Shown here: positions 7,855-19,300 of the stretch, piece by piece
Layout: each line of letters begins with the position of its first letter
Position numbering within the stretch: the first letter of the stretch is position 1
Assembly: GCA_017554325.1 (NCBI GenBank)
Contig: JAFZIP010000013.1
Span: 124,001 to 188,000, forward strand
Reading direction: 5' to 3'
Origin: Bacteroidales bacterium
GTDB taxonomy: Bacteria; Bacteroidota; Bacteroidia; Bacteroidales; WCHB1-69
DNA: 64,000 bases
Notes under the pieces: model-generated
The model's database searches: none
The model's input: only the letters and a program-made list of their open reading frames with translations
Told to the model about the DNA's origin: nothing
Made by a program: the position numbers and the translations under genes

Positions 7855-10800
7855 ATGAAAAAAATTTTCTTTTTTATTGTAATGAGTCTGCTTGGCTCTT
7901 ACGTCATGGCGCAAAGTAGTGTGACGCTGACATTTACTTGTCAAAGTGATAGCGGTACCTATGTTCAGCCCGATTACATCATCATTAAAAACCTGACCCG
8001 AAATTGGTCGGACACCATCTATTTTCCGGATACGGTTTATACACTTGATCTGACCACAGGCATTAGTTCATACAGTAATGCGATTACATCCCAAGTGGTT
8101 CCCAATCCTTTCCATGGTACATCTATGGTGAACTTAAGTTTGCCCGAGCAAGGTTTGGTATCTATTAAGGTTGCGGATATGATTGGACATGTTGTTGCGG
8201 CAAATAAATACCAAATCCAAACGCCGGGTTTGCATCAATATCGTGTCACATTGCGCAATTCTGGCACATATATTTTTACTGCTTGGCAAAATGGAAAAAC
8301 CACATCAGTCAAGATGTTGAACCAGAATGATGGGGGACGCGATGCAGTGGAATATGTTGGCACTATTGAAGAGACTCCAAAAGGCGGTGTTGCTGGACCC
8401 AAATCCATGAAGAGCGATTCTCTTCATTATACCCATATTGGTGATCAAATGAGTTATGTGGGCTATATACACAGACATGCCAGTGCGGAAATACTGCAAG
8501 AAATTAATGACAGTGAGACGGATACGCTGACGCTGACTTTCAATAATGATGGTCTGCCCTGTAATGGTGTTGCCACTATGTCTGATGTTGATGGTAATGT
8601 CTATAATACGGTTCAGATAGGTACCCAATGTTGGATGAACGAGAACCTCCGTGTCACGCGTTATGCGGACAGCACAGAGATTCCTGTCGGTGTCAATGGG
8701 CGATATGACTCCCCTTATCGTTATATTCCGGGCAATGAAAGCAATGTTGCCACGTATGGCTATTTATACAATTGGCCTGCTGTAATGCGTGGAGCTACAT
8801 ATAGTGACAATAGGTTGCAAGGTGTTTGTCCAAACGGTTGGTATGTGCCGAGTAATGAGGATTGGTTGCAACTTGTTAATTATGTGGGAGGAATTGATGA
8901 GAATCTCTGTAATGGTGATACTTCACACATTGCCAAGGCGTTGGCTGCAGTTATCGGTTGGGAGAACAGTGGGACACCATGCGCGCCGGGTAACGACCTT
9001 TCCTTGAACAATGTTTCTGGCTTTGCGGCGTTGCCGGCTGGCTGGTATGGAGATATGTTCAGCTTTTTTGGCGAATCTACCTATTTCTGGAGCTCTACGG
9101 CTTACGATAATTTTAATGCGAAATATGTCAGTATGTATCACAATAGAGAGAATGTGGTGAACTCTTATTACGACAAAACTTACGGTTTTTCCGTTCGATG
9201 CCTGCGCGGTATTACAGCACCCACAGTTGTTACTGATACGGCCTTTCAAATCACTGACTCAAGCGCGGTTTGTATTGGTCGCGTTGTTGCCGATGGCGGA
9301 GATTCTGTGACTGTACGCGGGGCTTGCTGGAATACAACTCCAAACCCAACTACGGCCGACAACTTCATGGTAGATACCACGGGTGTTGATATATTCCAGG
9401 TCATCCTTACGGATATGTCACCGGCAACAACATATTATGTGCGCGCATTTGCCGCTAACAGTGTGGATACAGTATATGGCAATGAAGTCAGCTTTACTAC
9501 AGTAGCCGCTTCTGTTGGTCAGGATGGCCATCCTTGTTTCGGCGTGCCAACGGTGAGTGATACCGATGGCAATATTTATCATACGGTCCGAATTGGTCAG
9601 CAATGTTGGATGAAAGAGAACTTGCGGACCACAAAGTATGCAGATGGTACGAATATAGTTTTAGGTTATTCCCCATCCACCACGATGGCATGCTACTACT
9701 ATCCGAATAATGACTTTTCTGTCGTGGCCGAGTACGGTTATCTTTACAACTGGCGTGCCGTGATGAACGGAACATCTTCCTCCGAGGCAAATCCCAGTGG
9801 AGTGCAGGGTATCTGTCCCACGGGCTGGCATGTGCCGAGCAATGAGGAGTGGACGCAACTGACGGATTATGTTAGTGCCCAGAATCTGTACGCCTGTGGT
9901 GATGATAGCACTGCTATTGCCAGGGTCTTGGCCGCCACCTCTGGATGGAATGCTAGCGACATTGCGTGTTCAGTGGGCGAGATGGTATCCACCAACAATG
10001 CTACGGGATTTTCTGCTCTTCCTGCTGGAAATTTCCTTTATGGTTCTAGTGCTTTCGGTGGGAATGCCTATTTCTGGAGCTCCACGGAAAACGATGGATT
10101 ACATGTTTTTGCCCGTTCCATTTTCAATAGCCTATCGAATGTTGGCATGCCGATGACCACCAAGGATTTCGCCTTGTCCGTCCGTTGCTTGCGTGATGAG
10201 ACCCCGGTTGTCATCGATTCAGTATATCAAATCACAGACACAAGTGCAGTTTGTTGTGCCCATGTCTCTGTTGATGATGCAGATACCATAACTATGCGCG
10301 GAGTATGTTGGAATACGACCCCTAACCCAACCAAGGCTGATTCTTACAAGTTGGATAGCACCAATACGGATAATTTCCAATTATTGCTTACAGGGTTGAC
10401 ACCGGCAACAACATATTATGTTCGGGCATTTGTTGCGAATAGTGTGGATACAATATATGGCAATGAAGTCAGCTTTGTTACAGTAGCCGATACTGTTGGT
10501 CAGGATGGTCATTCTTGTTTAGATATGCCAACAGTGAGCGATGCCGATGGCAATGTCTATAACACCGTTCAGATAGGTCAGCAATGTTGGATGAAGGAAA
10601 ACCTCCGCGCCACGCACTACAGCGATGGCACCGCCATTGCCGCTGGCAATTCTTCTTCAAGTGAGACGACACCTTACTATTACGACTACAGTTCCTCCAG
10701 CATCCCGCTGGCGCAGCGCGGTTACCTTTATAACTGGCCTGCCGTGATGCACGGAGCTTCCTCCAGCAGTGCCAACCCCAGCGGTGTGCAGGGCATCTGC

Positions 10801-11196
10801 CCAACAGGGTGGCACGTGCCGAGCGATGCGGAGTGGACACAGCTGACCCAGTATGTTGGAAGCCAGAGCCAATACCTGTGCAATGGTGCCAGCAATTATG
10901 TGGCCAAGGCTTTGGCATCCAATACAGGTTGGATTACCAGTACAAACACATGTGCTGTGGGCAACACGCCGGGCAGCAACAACGCCACAGGCTTTTCGGC
11001 TTTCCCCGCTGGCAACTACAACTACTCCTACTACGGAGGTTACAACGATTTCGGCGACAACGCTACCTTTTGGTCTTCTACGGAGAACAATAGCAACTAC
11101 GCGTGGGGACGGTACCTGTACTACTACTACGCAGATGTGGACAGGACCGGCCACAGCAAGAACTTCGGTTTCTCTGTCCGCTGTCTCCGCGATTAG
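7855..11196 (+). CDS. surface protein with three FISUMP domains
   Basis: A 1,113-residue secreted protein with a signal peptide (residues 1-19, ending VMA-Q). Residues 81-156 look like a T9SS type A sorting domain (VVPNPFHGTS, then IKVADMIGHVV, then SGTYIFTAWQNGKTTSVKM), but at the N-terminus instead of the usual C-terminus. Three FISUMP domains follow, at about 236-450, 555-780 and 882-1113. Each carries GN(V/I)Y(N/H)TV(Q/R)IG(T/Q)QCWM, YGYLYNW, CP(N/T)GW(Y/H)VPS and SVRCLR. Two fibronectin-like linkers (GACWNTTPNPT, PATTYYVRAF) separate them. FISUMP proteins are thought to be outer-surface proteins of unknown ligand. The gene has its own promoter and the structured leader upstream, and a terminator-like hairpin downstream. 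Confidence 0.85.
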   Translation: MKKIFFFIVMSLLGSYVMAQSSVTLTFTCQSDSGTYVQPDYIIIKNLTRNWSDTIYFPDTVYTLDLTTGISSYSNAITSQVVPNPFHGTSMVNLSLPEQGLVSIKVADMIGHVVAANKYQIQTPGLHQYRVTLRNSGTYIFTAWQNGKTTSVKMLNQNDGGRDAVEYVGTIEETPKGGVAGPKSMKSDSLHYTHIGDQMSYVGYIHRHASAEILQEINDSETDTLTLTFNNDGLPCNGVATMSDVDGNVYNTVQIGTQCWMNENLRVTRYADSTEIPVGVNGRYDSPYRYIPGNESNVATYGYLYNWPAVMRGATYSDNRLQGVCPNGWYVPSNEDWLQLVNYVGGIDENLCNGDTSHIAKALAAVIGWENSGTPCAPGNDLSLNNVSGFAALPAGWYGDMFSFFGESTYFWSSTAYDNFNAKYVSMYHNRENVVNSYYDKTYGFSVRCLRGITAPTVVTDTAFQITDSSAVCIGRVVADGGDSVTVRGACWNTTPNPTTADNFMVDTTGVDIFQVILTDMSPATTYYVRAFAANSVDTVYGNEVSFTTVAASVGQDGHPCFGVPTVSDTDGNIYHTVRIGQQCWMKENLRTTKYADGTNIVLGYSPSTTMACYYYPNNDFSVVAEYGYLYNWRAVMNGTSSSEANPSGVQGICPTGWHVPSNEEWTQLTDYVSAQNLYACGDDSTAIARVLAATSGWNASDIACSVGEMVSTNNATGFSALPAGNFLYGSSAFGGNAYFWSSTENDGLHVFARSIFNSLSNVGMPMTTKDFALSVRCLRDETPVVIDSVYQITDTSAVCCAHVSVDDADTITMRGVCWNTTPNPTKADSYKLDSTNTDNFQLLLTGLTPATTYYVRAFVANSVDTIYGNEVSFVTVADTVGQDGHSCLDMPTVSDADGNVYNTVQIGQQCWMKENLRATHYSDGTAIAAGNSSSSETTPYYYDYSSSSIPLAQRGYLYNWPAVMHGASSSSANPSGVQGICPTGWHVPSDAEWTQLTQYVGSQSQYLCNGASNYVAKALASNTGWITSTNTCAVGNTPGSNNATGFSAFPAGNYNYSYYGGYNDFGDNATFWSSTENNSNYAWGRYLYYYYADVDRTGHSKNFGFSVRCLRD

Positions 11197-11238
11197 AGCA
11201 GAGGACAGTAATCAGTAGTCAGGGTACAGTAAACAGTC

Positions 11239-11270
11239 AAGGGCGTGGCCGTGAGGCTGCGCCCTTTGTT
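11239..11270 (+). terminator. probable terminator after the FISUMP gene
   Basis: AAGGGCG pairs with CGCCCTT, the stem being extended by TGGCC/GGCTG with G-U pairs around a GTGA loop, and TTTGTTTTG follows. The same segment in degraded form lies after comEC (7238-7270), so it may be part of a repeat element. Confidence 0.45.
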
Positions 11271-11284
11271 TTGATTGTGGGTGT

Positions 11285-11329
11285 GGGTTAACGTTGGAGG
11301 TTCCGAATGGCGTACGCCATTCGGAATGG
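11285..11329. repeat. GGGTTAACG inverted-repeat end plus palindrome
   Basis: The 21-bp end sequence at 11285-11305 is identical to 12438-12458 and is inverted at 12671-12691. It overlaps a perfect 22-bp palindrome (11303-11324, half-site CCGAATGGCGT). It lies 6 nt beyond the stop codon of the Rpn-type gene. Confidence 0.8.
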
Positions 11330-11335
11330 GTTTTG

Positions 11336-12274
11336 TTAATTTTGTTGCATCCCGATGATTTCTTCGTGGTTGAGACCGGAGATTCGGGCAATGGTGTCCA
11401 AATCAATACCCTCCGTGAGCATGTTCCGCACGAGCTGCCGTTTACCTTCGTCCAATCCTTCCATCCGCCCCTTTTTAACACCTTGCTCTAATCCTTGTTC
11501 CAATCCCTTTTCCATCCCCTTTTCAAACCCCTCCTCGACGCCGTCTTCTCGGGCGCAGATGATGGCCCCTTGCACATCTTTGTACTCCAAAACGCTCTTC
11601 TTGTATTCTTTTCGTTCCATGTTGTTCAGTTTTGTTATCCTGCATTCCTCTATGAACTTTCGGAAAACGCCCTGTTCCTCTGCGCCATAGTCCCGATTGG
11701 TGCAGCTGCCGATGGAGGTGAGCAGTTCGAGCCACCTGCGCATGGGGGCATTGTCCAAAGTCTTGTCTTTGACGGCTGCAAATTTACACAATTCGACGAA
11801 AAAAAAGGTGGTCTTGTCGCTGAAAATTCTGTCGGTCTCGTCCTTGAGCATGACCTTGTGGAAATAACGGTCGTTGCCTCTGAACTCCGGTGCGTTGTAG
11901 TCCAGCAGGTTGAAGGAATAGACGGAGGGGATGGCGTAGTCGTTTTCGCCCTTTTCCATTTCCCTGCTGATGACCCTGCTGACGTACGAGATGATTCTGT
12001 CGGCGAAGAAGGGCTGGCGGGCCCGCTGCATCTCGATGATGAATCGGTCGCCGTTTTGGTTTTCGCAATAGATGTCGAAAATCACCCTTTTGTCCTCCGG
12101 CCTCTCGCCGAACTGCTCGGTGGGCAGGAAGGTGATGTCGGTGATGATGCCGACTTCGTCGGAGATGGAGGAATTGAGGAAGTCGATGAGGAGGTCCTTG
12201 TTGTTTTCTGAGGCGAAGATCCGCTTGAATCCGAAATCGGACAGGGGATCGAAAAAAATCATGTCTTTTTTCAT
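11336..12274 (-). CDS. Rpn-family PD-(D/E)XK nuclease / putative transposase
   Basis: A 312-residue protein with the family's opening FFDPLSDFGFKRIFASENNK, then RVIFDIYCENQNGDRFIIEM and QRARQPFFADRIISYVSR. The acidic residue and the D...E(M)Q pattern match the PD-(D/E)XK core of Rpn (recombination-promoting nuclease) proteins. A C-terminal glycine/lysine-rich stretch of heptad-like repeats (GFEKGMEKGLEQGLEQG, residues about 255-290) is also typical. Rpn proteins nick or cut DNA and raise RecA-independent recombination; most act as defence or selfish genes. Start: the ATG at 12274 is preferred because a TATCTTTG box lies 23 nt upstream; a longer start at 12313 would precede the promoter. The gene is flanked on both sides by GGGTTAACG repeats. 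Confidence 0.85.
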   Translation of the reverse strand: MKKDMIFFDPLSDFGFKRIFASENNKDLLIDFLNSSISDEVGIITDITFLPTEQFGERPEDKRVIFDIYCENQNGDRFIIEMQRARQPFFADRIISYVSRVISREMEKGENDYAIPSVYSFNLLDYNAPEFRGNDRYFHKVMLKDETDRIFSDKTTFFFVELCKFAAVKDKTLDNAPMRRWLELLTSIGSCTNRDYGAEEQGVFRKFIEECRITKLNNMERKEYKKSVLEYKDVQGAIICAREDGVEEGFEKGMEKGLEQGLEQGVKKGRMEGLDEGKRQLVRNMLTEGIDLDTIARISGLNHEEIIGMQQN

Positions 12275-12296
12275 AGTAAAATGTTTTAGGTTGCGG

Positions 12297-12304
12297 CAAA
12301 GATA
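12297..12304 (-). promoter_or_regulatory. -7 promoter box of the Rpn-type gene
   Basis: TATCTTTG on the minus strand, matching TAnnTTTG, 22 nt upstream of the ATG. Confidence 0.6.
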
Positions 12305-12437
12305 CAACGCCAAAACACTTTTGTCAAGAGTTTAGCAAGAAATATTTTCAATGTAATAATCAGTGTGTTAGAAAATTACAAGGTGCGTAATTAAGAATGG
12401 GTTGTTAATGGGTGGTGGTAGATTTGGGAGAGTTTGT

Positions 12438-12691
12438 GGGTTAACGTTGGAGGTTCCGAATGGCGTACGCCATTCGGAATGGTGCGTGGATAGGCGGTGC
12501 GTTTGTGGCGTTTCGCGGCGGCGCGTGCCGTGCTCCGGCGCGCACCAACCTCGCGCCGCGACCATACACACATGCCCTCCCTCCCGGGGTTTGACATCCC
12601 CGGCTACCGAGCCTTGCAGGCCTAGCGGCCTGCCCACACGCACCATTCCGCGAAACGCGACAGCGCTGAGCGGAACCTCCAACGTTAACCC
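12438..12691. mobile_element. MITE-like element with 21-bp perfect inverted ends
   Basis: A 254-bp unit whose left end (GGGTTAACGTTGGAGG..., 12438-12458) is the exact reverse complement of its right end (12671-12691). Inside the left end is a 22-bp perfect palindrome (12456-12477). The interior is GC-rich, has no convincing gene, and is partly shared with 7312-7472. It ends 18 nt before the ruvA promoter box. No clear target-site duplication was seen. Confidence 0.7.
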
Positions 12692-12708
12692 CATCTTTGT
12701 TTTTTTCG

Positions 12709-12716
12709 TATTTTTG
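12709..12716 (+). promoter_or_regulatory. -7 promoter box of ruvA
   Basis: TATTTTTG, matching TAnnTTTG, 20 nt upstream of the ruvA ATG and directly after the MITE-like element. Confidence 0.6.
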
Positions 12717-12736
12717 CACCCCGTAAAAACCGACCT

Positions 12737-13330
12737 ATGATAAGCTACATTAAAGGAAAATTAGTGGAGAAGAATCCCGCGTGCGTGGTCGTGGAGACGG
12801 CTGGCGGCATCGGGTTCAACATCAACATATCATTAGCCACTTTCTCCGCGCTCCAAGATGAGGGCGAGGAGGTGAAATTGCTCACCTATTACATTGTAAA
12901 GGAGGATGCGCACATTCTGTACGGCTTCATGGAAGAGGAGGAACGTGAGCTTTTCAAACTTCTGATTACCGTGAATGGCATCGGCCCGAATACCGCCCGC
13001 CTGATCTTGTCATCCATGAGCGTGGGCGAGGTGCTGAACGCCATCGCCACGGAAGATGTCAGGGCCATACAGTCCATAAAGGGCATCGGGGCCAAGACCG
13101 CACAACGTGTTATCGTTGAGCTGAAAGACAAAGCCAAGAAGACAGAATTGTCAAGTGCAGCAAAAATTTCAGTCACGTACAATAATAATAAATATGAAGC
13201 GTTATCTGCCTTAATCGCTTTGGGATTTGCCAAGGCCGGCGCAGAATCGGTGTTGGATAAAATCATCAAGGCGGAAGGGTTAAATTTAACAGTGGAGGAG
13301 CTCATCAAACGAGCATTAAAACTACTATAG
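12737..13330 (+). CDS. ruvA: Holliday-junction DNA helicase subunit RuvA
   Basis: A 197-residue protein starting MISYIKGKLVEKNPACVVVE, with the OB-fold N-terminal domain, two helix-hairpin-helix motifs (ITVNGIGPNTARLIL and IKGIGAKTAQRVIVELKDK) and a C-terminal domain III (ALSALIALGFAKAGAESVLD). RuvA tetramers bind four-way junctions and load the RuvB motor for branch migration. The length matches the family. The sprA gene starts 13 nt downstream; ruvA next to sprA is a recurrent order in Bacteroidota. Confidence 0.97.
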   Translation: MISYIKGKLVEKNPACVVVETAGGIGFNINISLATFSALQDEGEEVKLLTYYIVKEDAHILYGFMEEEERELFKLLITVNGIGPNTARLILSSMSVGEVLNAIATEDVRAIQSIKGIGAKTAQRVIVELKDKAKKTELSSAAKISVTYNNNKYEALSALIALGFAKAGAESVLDKIIKAEGLNLTVEELIKRALKLL

Positions 13331-13343
13331 TACTGAAAGTCAA

Positions 13344-16300
13344 TTGAAAGCGACAAAGATAAAACACTTTATATATATTCTTGTTATCGTGATGGCGTGG
13401 TGTGTCGCGGGCATACAAACGCTGTCGGCGGAGGTGTATCACGGTACACCTATGCCGGACTACAGCTGGCCTACCACCAATCTGATGCCGCCGGACACCG
13501 ATCCGCCTTTGGTGCCGCAACCTGACAACAATCCCTTGAATCAACCATTTACCAGTCCGTTCTCCCTGCACAATCCTCCGGGAGTGGGCACGGTTATTGA
13601 ATACGACCCCAATACCAATACCTACAACTTCCAGTACATGACAGGCAATACGCCTTTCGGTCCGGGAGCCTATATGGATGTGAATGAGTACATTGATTAC
13701 GATTTGAAGAAGAGTATCAATGACTATTGGCATAACCACAGCAGCAGCTATAATGGCGGCAACCGCAGGGGTGGGGGACTGATTCCCGAATTGCATGTTG
13801 GCGGCGATATTTTTGAAAGTATCTTCGGCAGCAATACCATTGATATACGACCTTCCGGTAATGTGGAGCTGAAATTCGGCTTTAAGTATGTTCAGACTGA
13901 CAACTACTCCATTCCGGTAAAACAACGGCGTACCCCCTCTTTCCTTTTCGATCAGGATATCCAACTCAACCTCATTGCCAAGATCGGCGATAAGATAGAG
14001 TTCAATCTTAATTATACCACCGATCAGTTGACTTTGGACAACAACATGGACAAGATCAAACTGAAATATGCTGGCAAGGAGGATGATATTCTTCAACTTA
14101 TTGAGTTTGGTAATGTTACCCTTCCGCTCAATAGCACGTTGATAACGGGTAGTCAGAGCCTCTTCGGCGTGAAAACGCAGTTGAAGTTCGGCAACTTGAT
14201 GGTGACGGCAGTGGCTTCACAGAAAAACAGTACCTCGGAAACTATCACCATCACGGGCGGTGCCGAGGAGAATGATTTCTACTTCAGAGCCGATGAGTAC
14301 GAGGAGAACAAGCACTTCTTCTTGGGGCAGTTCTTCCGCGATCATTACAATGAATACCTGAGCACCCTTCCGCTGGTGGGCTCTCCCATTGTAATTACAA
14401 AGATTGAGGTATGGCGCACCACGGTGGGCGCAGCCACGACCAACAACCGAAATATCGTGGCATTCACCGACTTGGGAGAGGCTGATCCGGAATTCGGTGC
14501 ATTGTCATACAACCCCATGTACAGCGGAGGGCAGTATCCCGATGACCAGATCAATAATCTGACCTCTTATGTGGACACTTCCATGATCCGGAATATTTCC
14601 ACTGTGAACAACAACTTGCGCTCGTTGGGAATGACAGCGGGTGTTGACTATGAGAAAGTGGAGAGTGCGCGTCTGCTGGCATCTTCCGAATACACGTTCA
14701 ATTCCAAGTTGGGTTTCATCTCTCTGAACTCCGCGTTGAGTTCCGACCAGGTGCTGGCAGTGGCATTCCAATATACGGTCATTGGCGATACGACCGTGTA
14801 TCAGGTGGGTGAGTTCTCCAACGAAGTCTCCGCCCCGAGCTGTCTTCGCGTCAAGTTGCTCAAGAGCACTAACCTGAACACCAAGTCCCCGTTGTGGAAT
14901 TTGATGATGAAGAATGTGTATAACCTGTCCGCATATCAGGTCTCTTCTGAAAAGTTCAGACTGAATGTGCTATATACTGGTGACGAGGAAGGTATCGCCA
15001 ATGGTTTCTTCACGAAAGGCAAGAATAAAGGTGTCTCCCTGATCAAGCTTTTGGGTTTGGACCGATTGAACCAGCAACAGGATCCTCATCCCGATGGTAT
15101 CTTCGACTTTTTGGATGGTGCACAGACCACAGGAGGAACCATCAATGCCTCCAATGGTAGGATTTTCTTCCCCACTATTGAGCCCTTTGGCAAGGATTTG
15201 CGGGCTATCTTTGATGAGGACGAGGCGGAACTGGCTGACATGTATGCGTTCGACTCTCTGTACACGCTCACCAAAACACTGGCCCAGCAGATTACCAACA
15301 AGAACAAGTATTATCTGGAAGGTAGCTACCGTTCCTCTTATGGTTCTGAATACCACTTCAACACTACCAATGTGGCGCAAGGCTCTGTGAAAGTCACTGC
15401 CGGCGGTATCCAATTAACGGAGAATGTGGATTTCACGGTCAATTATGACATGGGTACTGTGACCATCATCAACCAGGGTATCCTCAACTCCGGTACGCCG
15501 ATTTCCATCACTGTGGAGAACGACAATGACTTCGGGGCCACCGACCAGACCATGTTCGGAGTGAATTTCGACTACATGTTTTCCAGAGACTTCACGGTGG
15601 GGGCAACTCTTTTGAATTTGCGTGAGCGTCCAATTACCAATAAAGTGAATTACGGTGATGAACCGATTAACAACCTGGTGTGGGGCATGAATTTTGCCTA
15701 TAAGACGGAGCTGCCTTTCATTACGAAAGTGATTGACAAAATCACATTCCATAGCACGACCACCCAATCTTTCTTGAATTTGGAGGGTGAGTTTGCGCAT
15801 TTCGTGCCAGGCCATTCCAAGGCGATCGGCAAGCAAGGGACGACATATATTGATGACTTTGAGGCATCGAAATCCACGATTGACCTGACTACCATGTCCA
15901 GTTGGGTGCTGGCATCCACTCCGCAGGGCCAGCCCGACCTTTTCCCTGAAGCACAGGCCACGTTCATGACGGACAATGCCCGTAGAAAGCTGGCGTACGG
16001 CTACAACAGAGCATTGATGTCATGGTATATCATTGATCCGATATTCTACAATCGAAACAATGCCACTCCGAAAAACTTGACTCCGGAGGACCTATCGAGG
16101 CCTTACGCACGTGCCGTGTATGAGCCCGAGCTGTTCCCTTACAAACAGAATTCCGGTACCACGGCCCTTACCACGCAGATGACGGTCTTCAACATGGCTT
16201 TCTATCCGTCTGAAAGAGGACCCTACAACTACGATGTTGCAGGTACAGAAGGCTTTTCAAAAGGTTTGAATGACGACGGTACCTTGCGCGACCCGAAGAC

Positions 16301-19300
16301 ACGTTGGGGCGGTATCATGCGTAAGTTTGACAACACAGACTTTGAATCATCCAACTACGAGTATATCGAGTTCTGGATGATGGACCCGTTTATTGAAAAC
16401 CCCAACCACACTGGCGGTAAGCTCTATTTCAACTTGGGTGATATCTCTGAGGATATCTTGCGCGACGGTGTGAAGTTCTTTGAGAACGGATTACCCGCCG
16501 ACGGTTCTGATGATGACGTGGAGTTTACGGTCTGGGGACGCGTGCCGACCACACAGTTGATTGTGAATGCCTTTGACCAGGACGAGAATGCGCGGCAGTA
16601 TCAGGATGTCGGTTTCGACGGTTTACAGGATTCACGAGAGCGCGAGTATTTCGATGAAACCTATTTGAATTTGCTTTCCAACCATTTCGGCACATCATCA
16701 CCTGCATTTCAGAAAGCATACGAGGATCCATCCGGAGACAACTATCACTATTTCAGAGGCACCGATTATGATAACGCGGACATGAAGGTGGTGGAGCGTT
16801 ACAAGTTTTTCAACAATGCCGACGGCAATTCTCCAACCGACTCCCAAAGCCCTGAATCCTATCCCACACAGGCCACACAAATACCGAACCTGGAGGATAT
16901 GAACAATGACAATACGCTGAGTGAGGATGAAAGATACTATCAGTATGTGATTGACCTCTCGCCGCAGCACATGACGGTGGGAGAGAATTACATTAACGAT
17001 GTATATGAGGCCGTTCCCGACATATTGCCCGACGGTACCCGGCCGACAACCCGTTGGTATCAGTTCCGTATTCCCATTCACAACCCCGACAAAGTGGTGA
17101 ACGGGATGACAGGCTGTAATTCTATTCGCTTCATGCGTGTCTTCATGCGTGATTTCGAGGAACCTATTATCTGTCGTTTTGCCACCTTTGAGTTGGTGCG
17201 CAGCGATTGGAGAGCCTATAATCTCAGCTTGCAGGAGGAGGGAGACTACCTGCCCACGCAAGGTGATGGCGAAGGCTCTTTCTATGTGGGAACGGTCAGC
17301 TATGAGGAAAACGCCAACCGCGTCCCGATTCCGTATGTGCTGCCCCCTGGCATTGAGCGTGAGCAGCTGAACGGCCTTACCTTGTATGAGATTAACGAGC
17401 AGGCCCTGTCCTTGAAGGCGGTTGACCTGCCCGATGGCGACGCACGCGCCGTGTATAAGAGCACAAGTTATGACCTCCGCCAGTTCAACAACCTGCGCAT
17501 GTTTGTCCATGCGGAGGATGTGTATAGCTCAGGAGATTTGAAGAAAGGCGATGTGACCTGTTTCATCCGTTTGGGTTCGGACTATACCGAGAACTACTAC
17601 GAATATGAAATGCCTGTGGATATCACTCCGTGGTCAGTGGGCAAGGATACCAACGCCATCTGGCCAGAGGCTAACCGCATGTTCATCTACCTGGATTCCT
17701 TGGTGGCTTTGAAACAACGTCGTAATGTGGAGGTGCGTAGAGGTACGTGGCAGAGCAATCAGGTGCCTTATTCCAAACTGCTTGACAATGGAAACAAGAT
17801 GACCGTGGTGGGCGTGCCGAACCTGGGCGACGTTACCACCATCATGATTGGTATCCGAAACCCCAAGAAAAAGTCACAGCATGACGAGGATGACATGTTG
17901 CCGAAATCAGTGGAGATGTGGATCAACGAGCTGCGTCTCTGCGGTTTTGACGACAAACAGGGCTTTGCCGCCACGATGCGCGCCCGTGTGAACCTTGCCG
18001 ATGTGGGTGACCTGTCCGTGTCGGGTTTGTACTCCACACCGGGCTTCGGCAGCATTGAGCAATCGGTGACCGAACGTTCCATGGAGACCAAGTACAATTT
18101 GGATATTGCCACCAATATTGACGGAGGAAAGATCCTGTTCCCGCAGAAATGGAATATCAAGATTCCGTTGCACTACGACTATTCCTTGGGCGTGAGCCAG
18201 CCCGAGTACAATCCTCTGAATCCTGATGTGAAGTTGAAGGACGATCTGGCTACCTACGAGACTGTCGGCGAGCGTGACTCCATCCGCCGTCTCACTAATG
18301 TCTTCACACAACGTCAGAATGTCAACTTGATGAACGTCCGCAAGGAACGTAATTTGGAGGGTGGCAAGCTGAAGATGCGTCCTTGGGACATTGAGAACCT
18401 CGACCTGTCCTATTCCTATTCTGAGTTGCTGCAGCGTGATGAGGACCTTGAGATGAACAATGAGTATATCCATAACGGAGAAATCGGATACACCTTCAGT
18501 ACCAACCCCAAGAACTATCGTCCGTTCTCCAAAGTGAAATGGATGAAGTCGAAATGGTTGCAGATTGTTCGCGATTTCAACATTACCCCTATGCCGAAGA
18601 ACGTGACCATACGTACCAGCCTGCGCCGCGAGATGCAGGAGTTCAAGTATCGTCCCAAGAGCAAGGGTAACATTATTGTAGATACCAGTTTCGTGAAGTC
18701 TTTCGACTGGTCGCGCAACTATTCCGTGAATTGGGACATCTTCCAGAGCCTGAAACTCGAATACCGAGCTACTGCTTCTGCCCGTATTGATGAACCGGAT
18801 GGACTGATCGATACCCGCACGGAGAAGGATTCCGTATGGCATTGTCTGGGCCGCGGCGGCCGTATGACCGACTTCCGCCAGAATTTTGCCGGCACCTACC
18901 AGATTCCGATCAACAAGATTCCGTTGTTCAAATGGATCACTGCGAGCGTGCGATACAACTCCAGTTACACTTACACGGCTTCTGCCTTGTCGTTGGCCTA
19001 TCTGGGTAATACCATCCAAAACTCCAACAGCATCCAGGGCAATGCCTCTGTCAATTTCGTGACACTGTACAATACCATTCCCTATTTGAAGAAGGTGAAT
19101 CAGGGTGGCAATAATAATACAAGGAACATCAGTGAAAAGAACGCTTCTGGCCGTAACAAGCCCAAAAACCCGGAAGAGGACGGTATAAACGAAAAGGATT
19201 CCTTGAAGGAGAAACCGAATTACGGCAAGATTATCTTGGATGGAACCTTGCGATTCCTGATGATGGTGCGTAATGTATCCGCCAACTACTCGCGTGGCAG

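Noticed and set aside
7840..7855. Possible separate sRNA ending before the FISUMP gene
   Set aside because: No terminator was found between the leader and the ATG, so a cis leader fits better; an independent sRNA cannot be excluded.
11495..12211. 238-codon plus-strand open frame
   Set aside because: Opposite the Rpn-type gene; no motif or start context.
12402..12740. Overlapping small open frames inside the MITE-like element
   Set aside because: Several frames are open in both directions because of GC-rich composition; none has a promoter box, signal or known motif.
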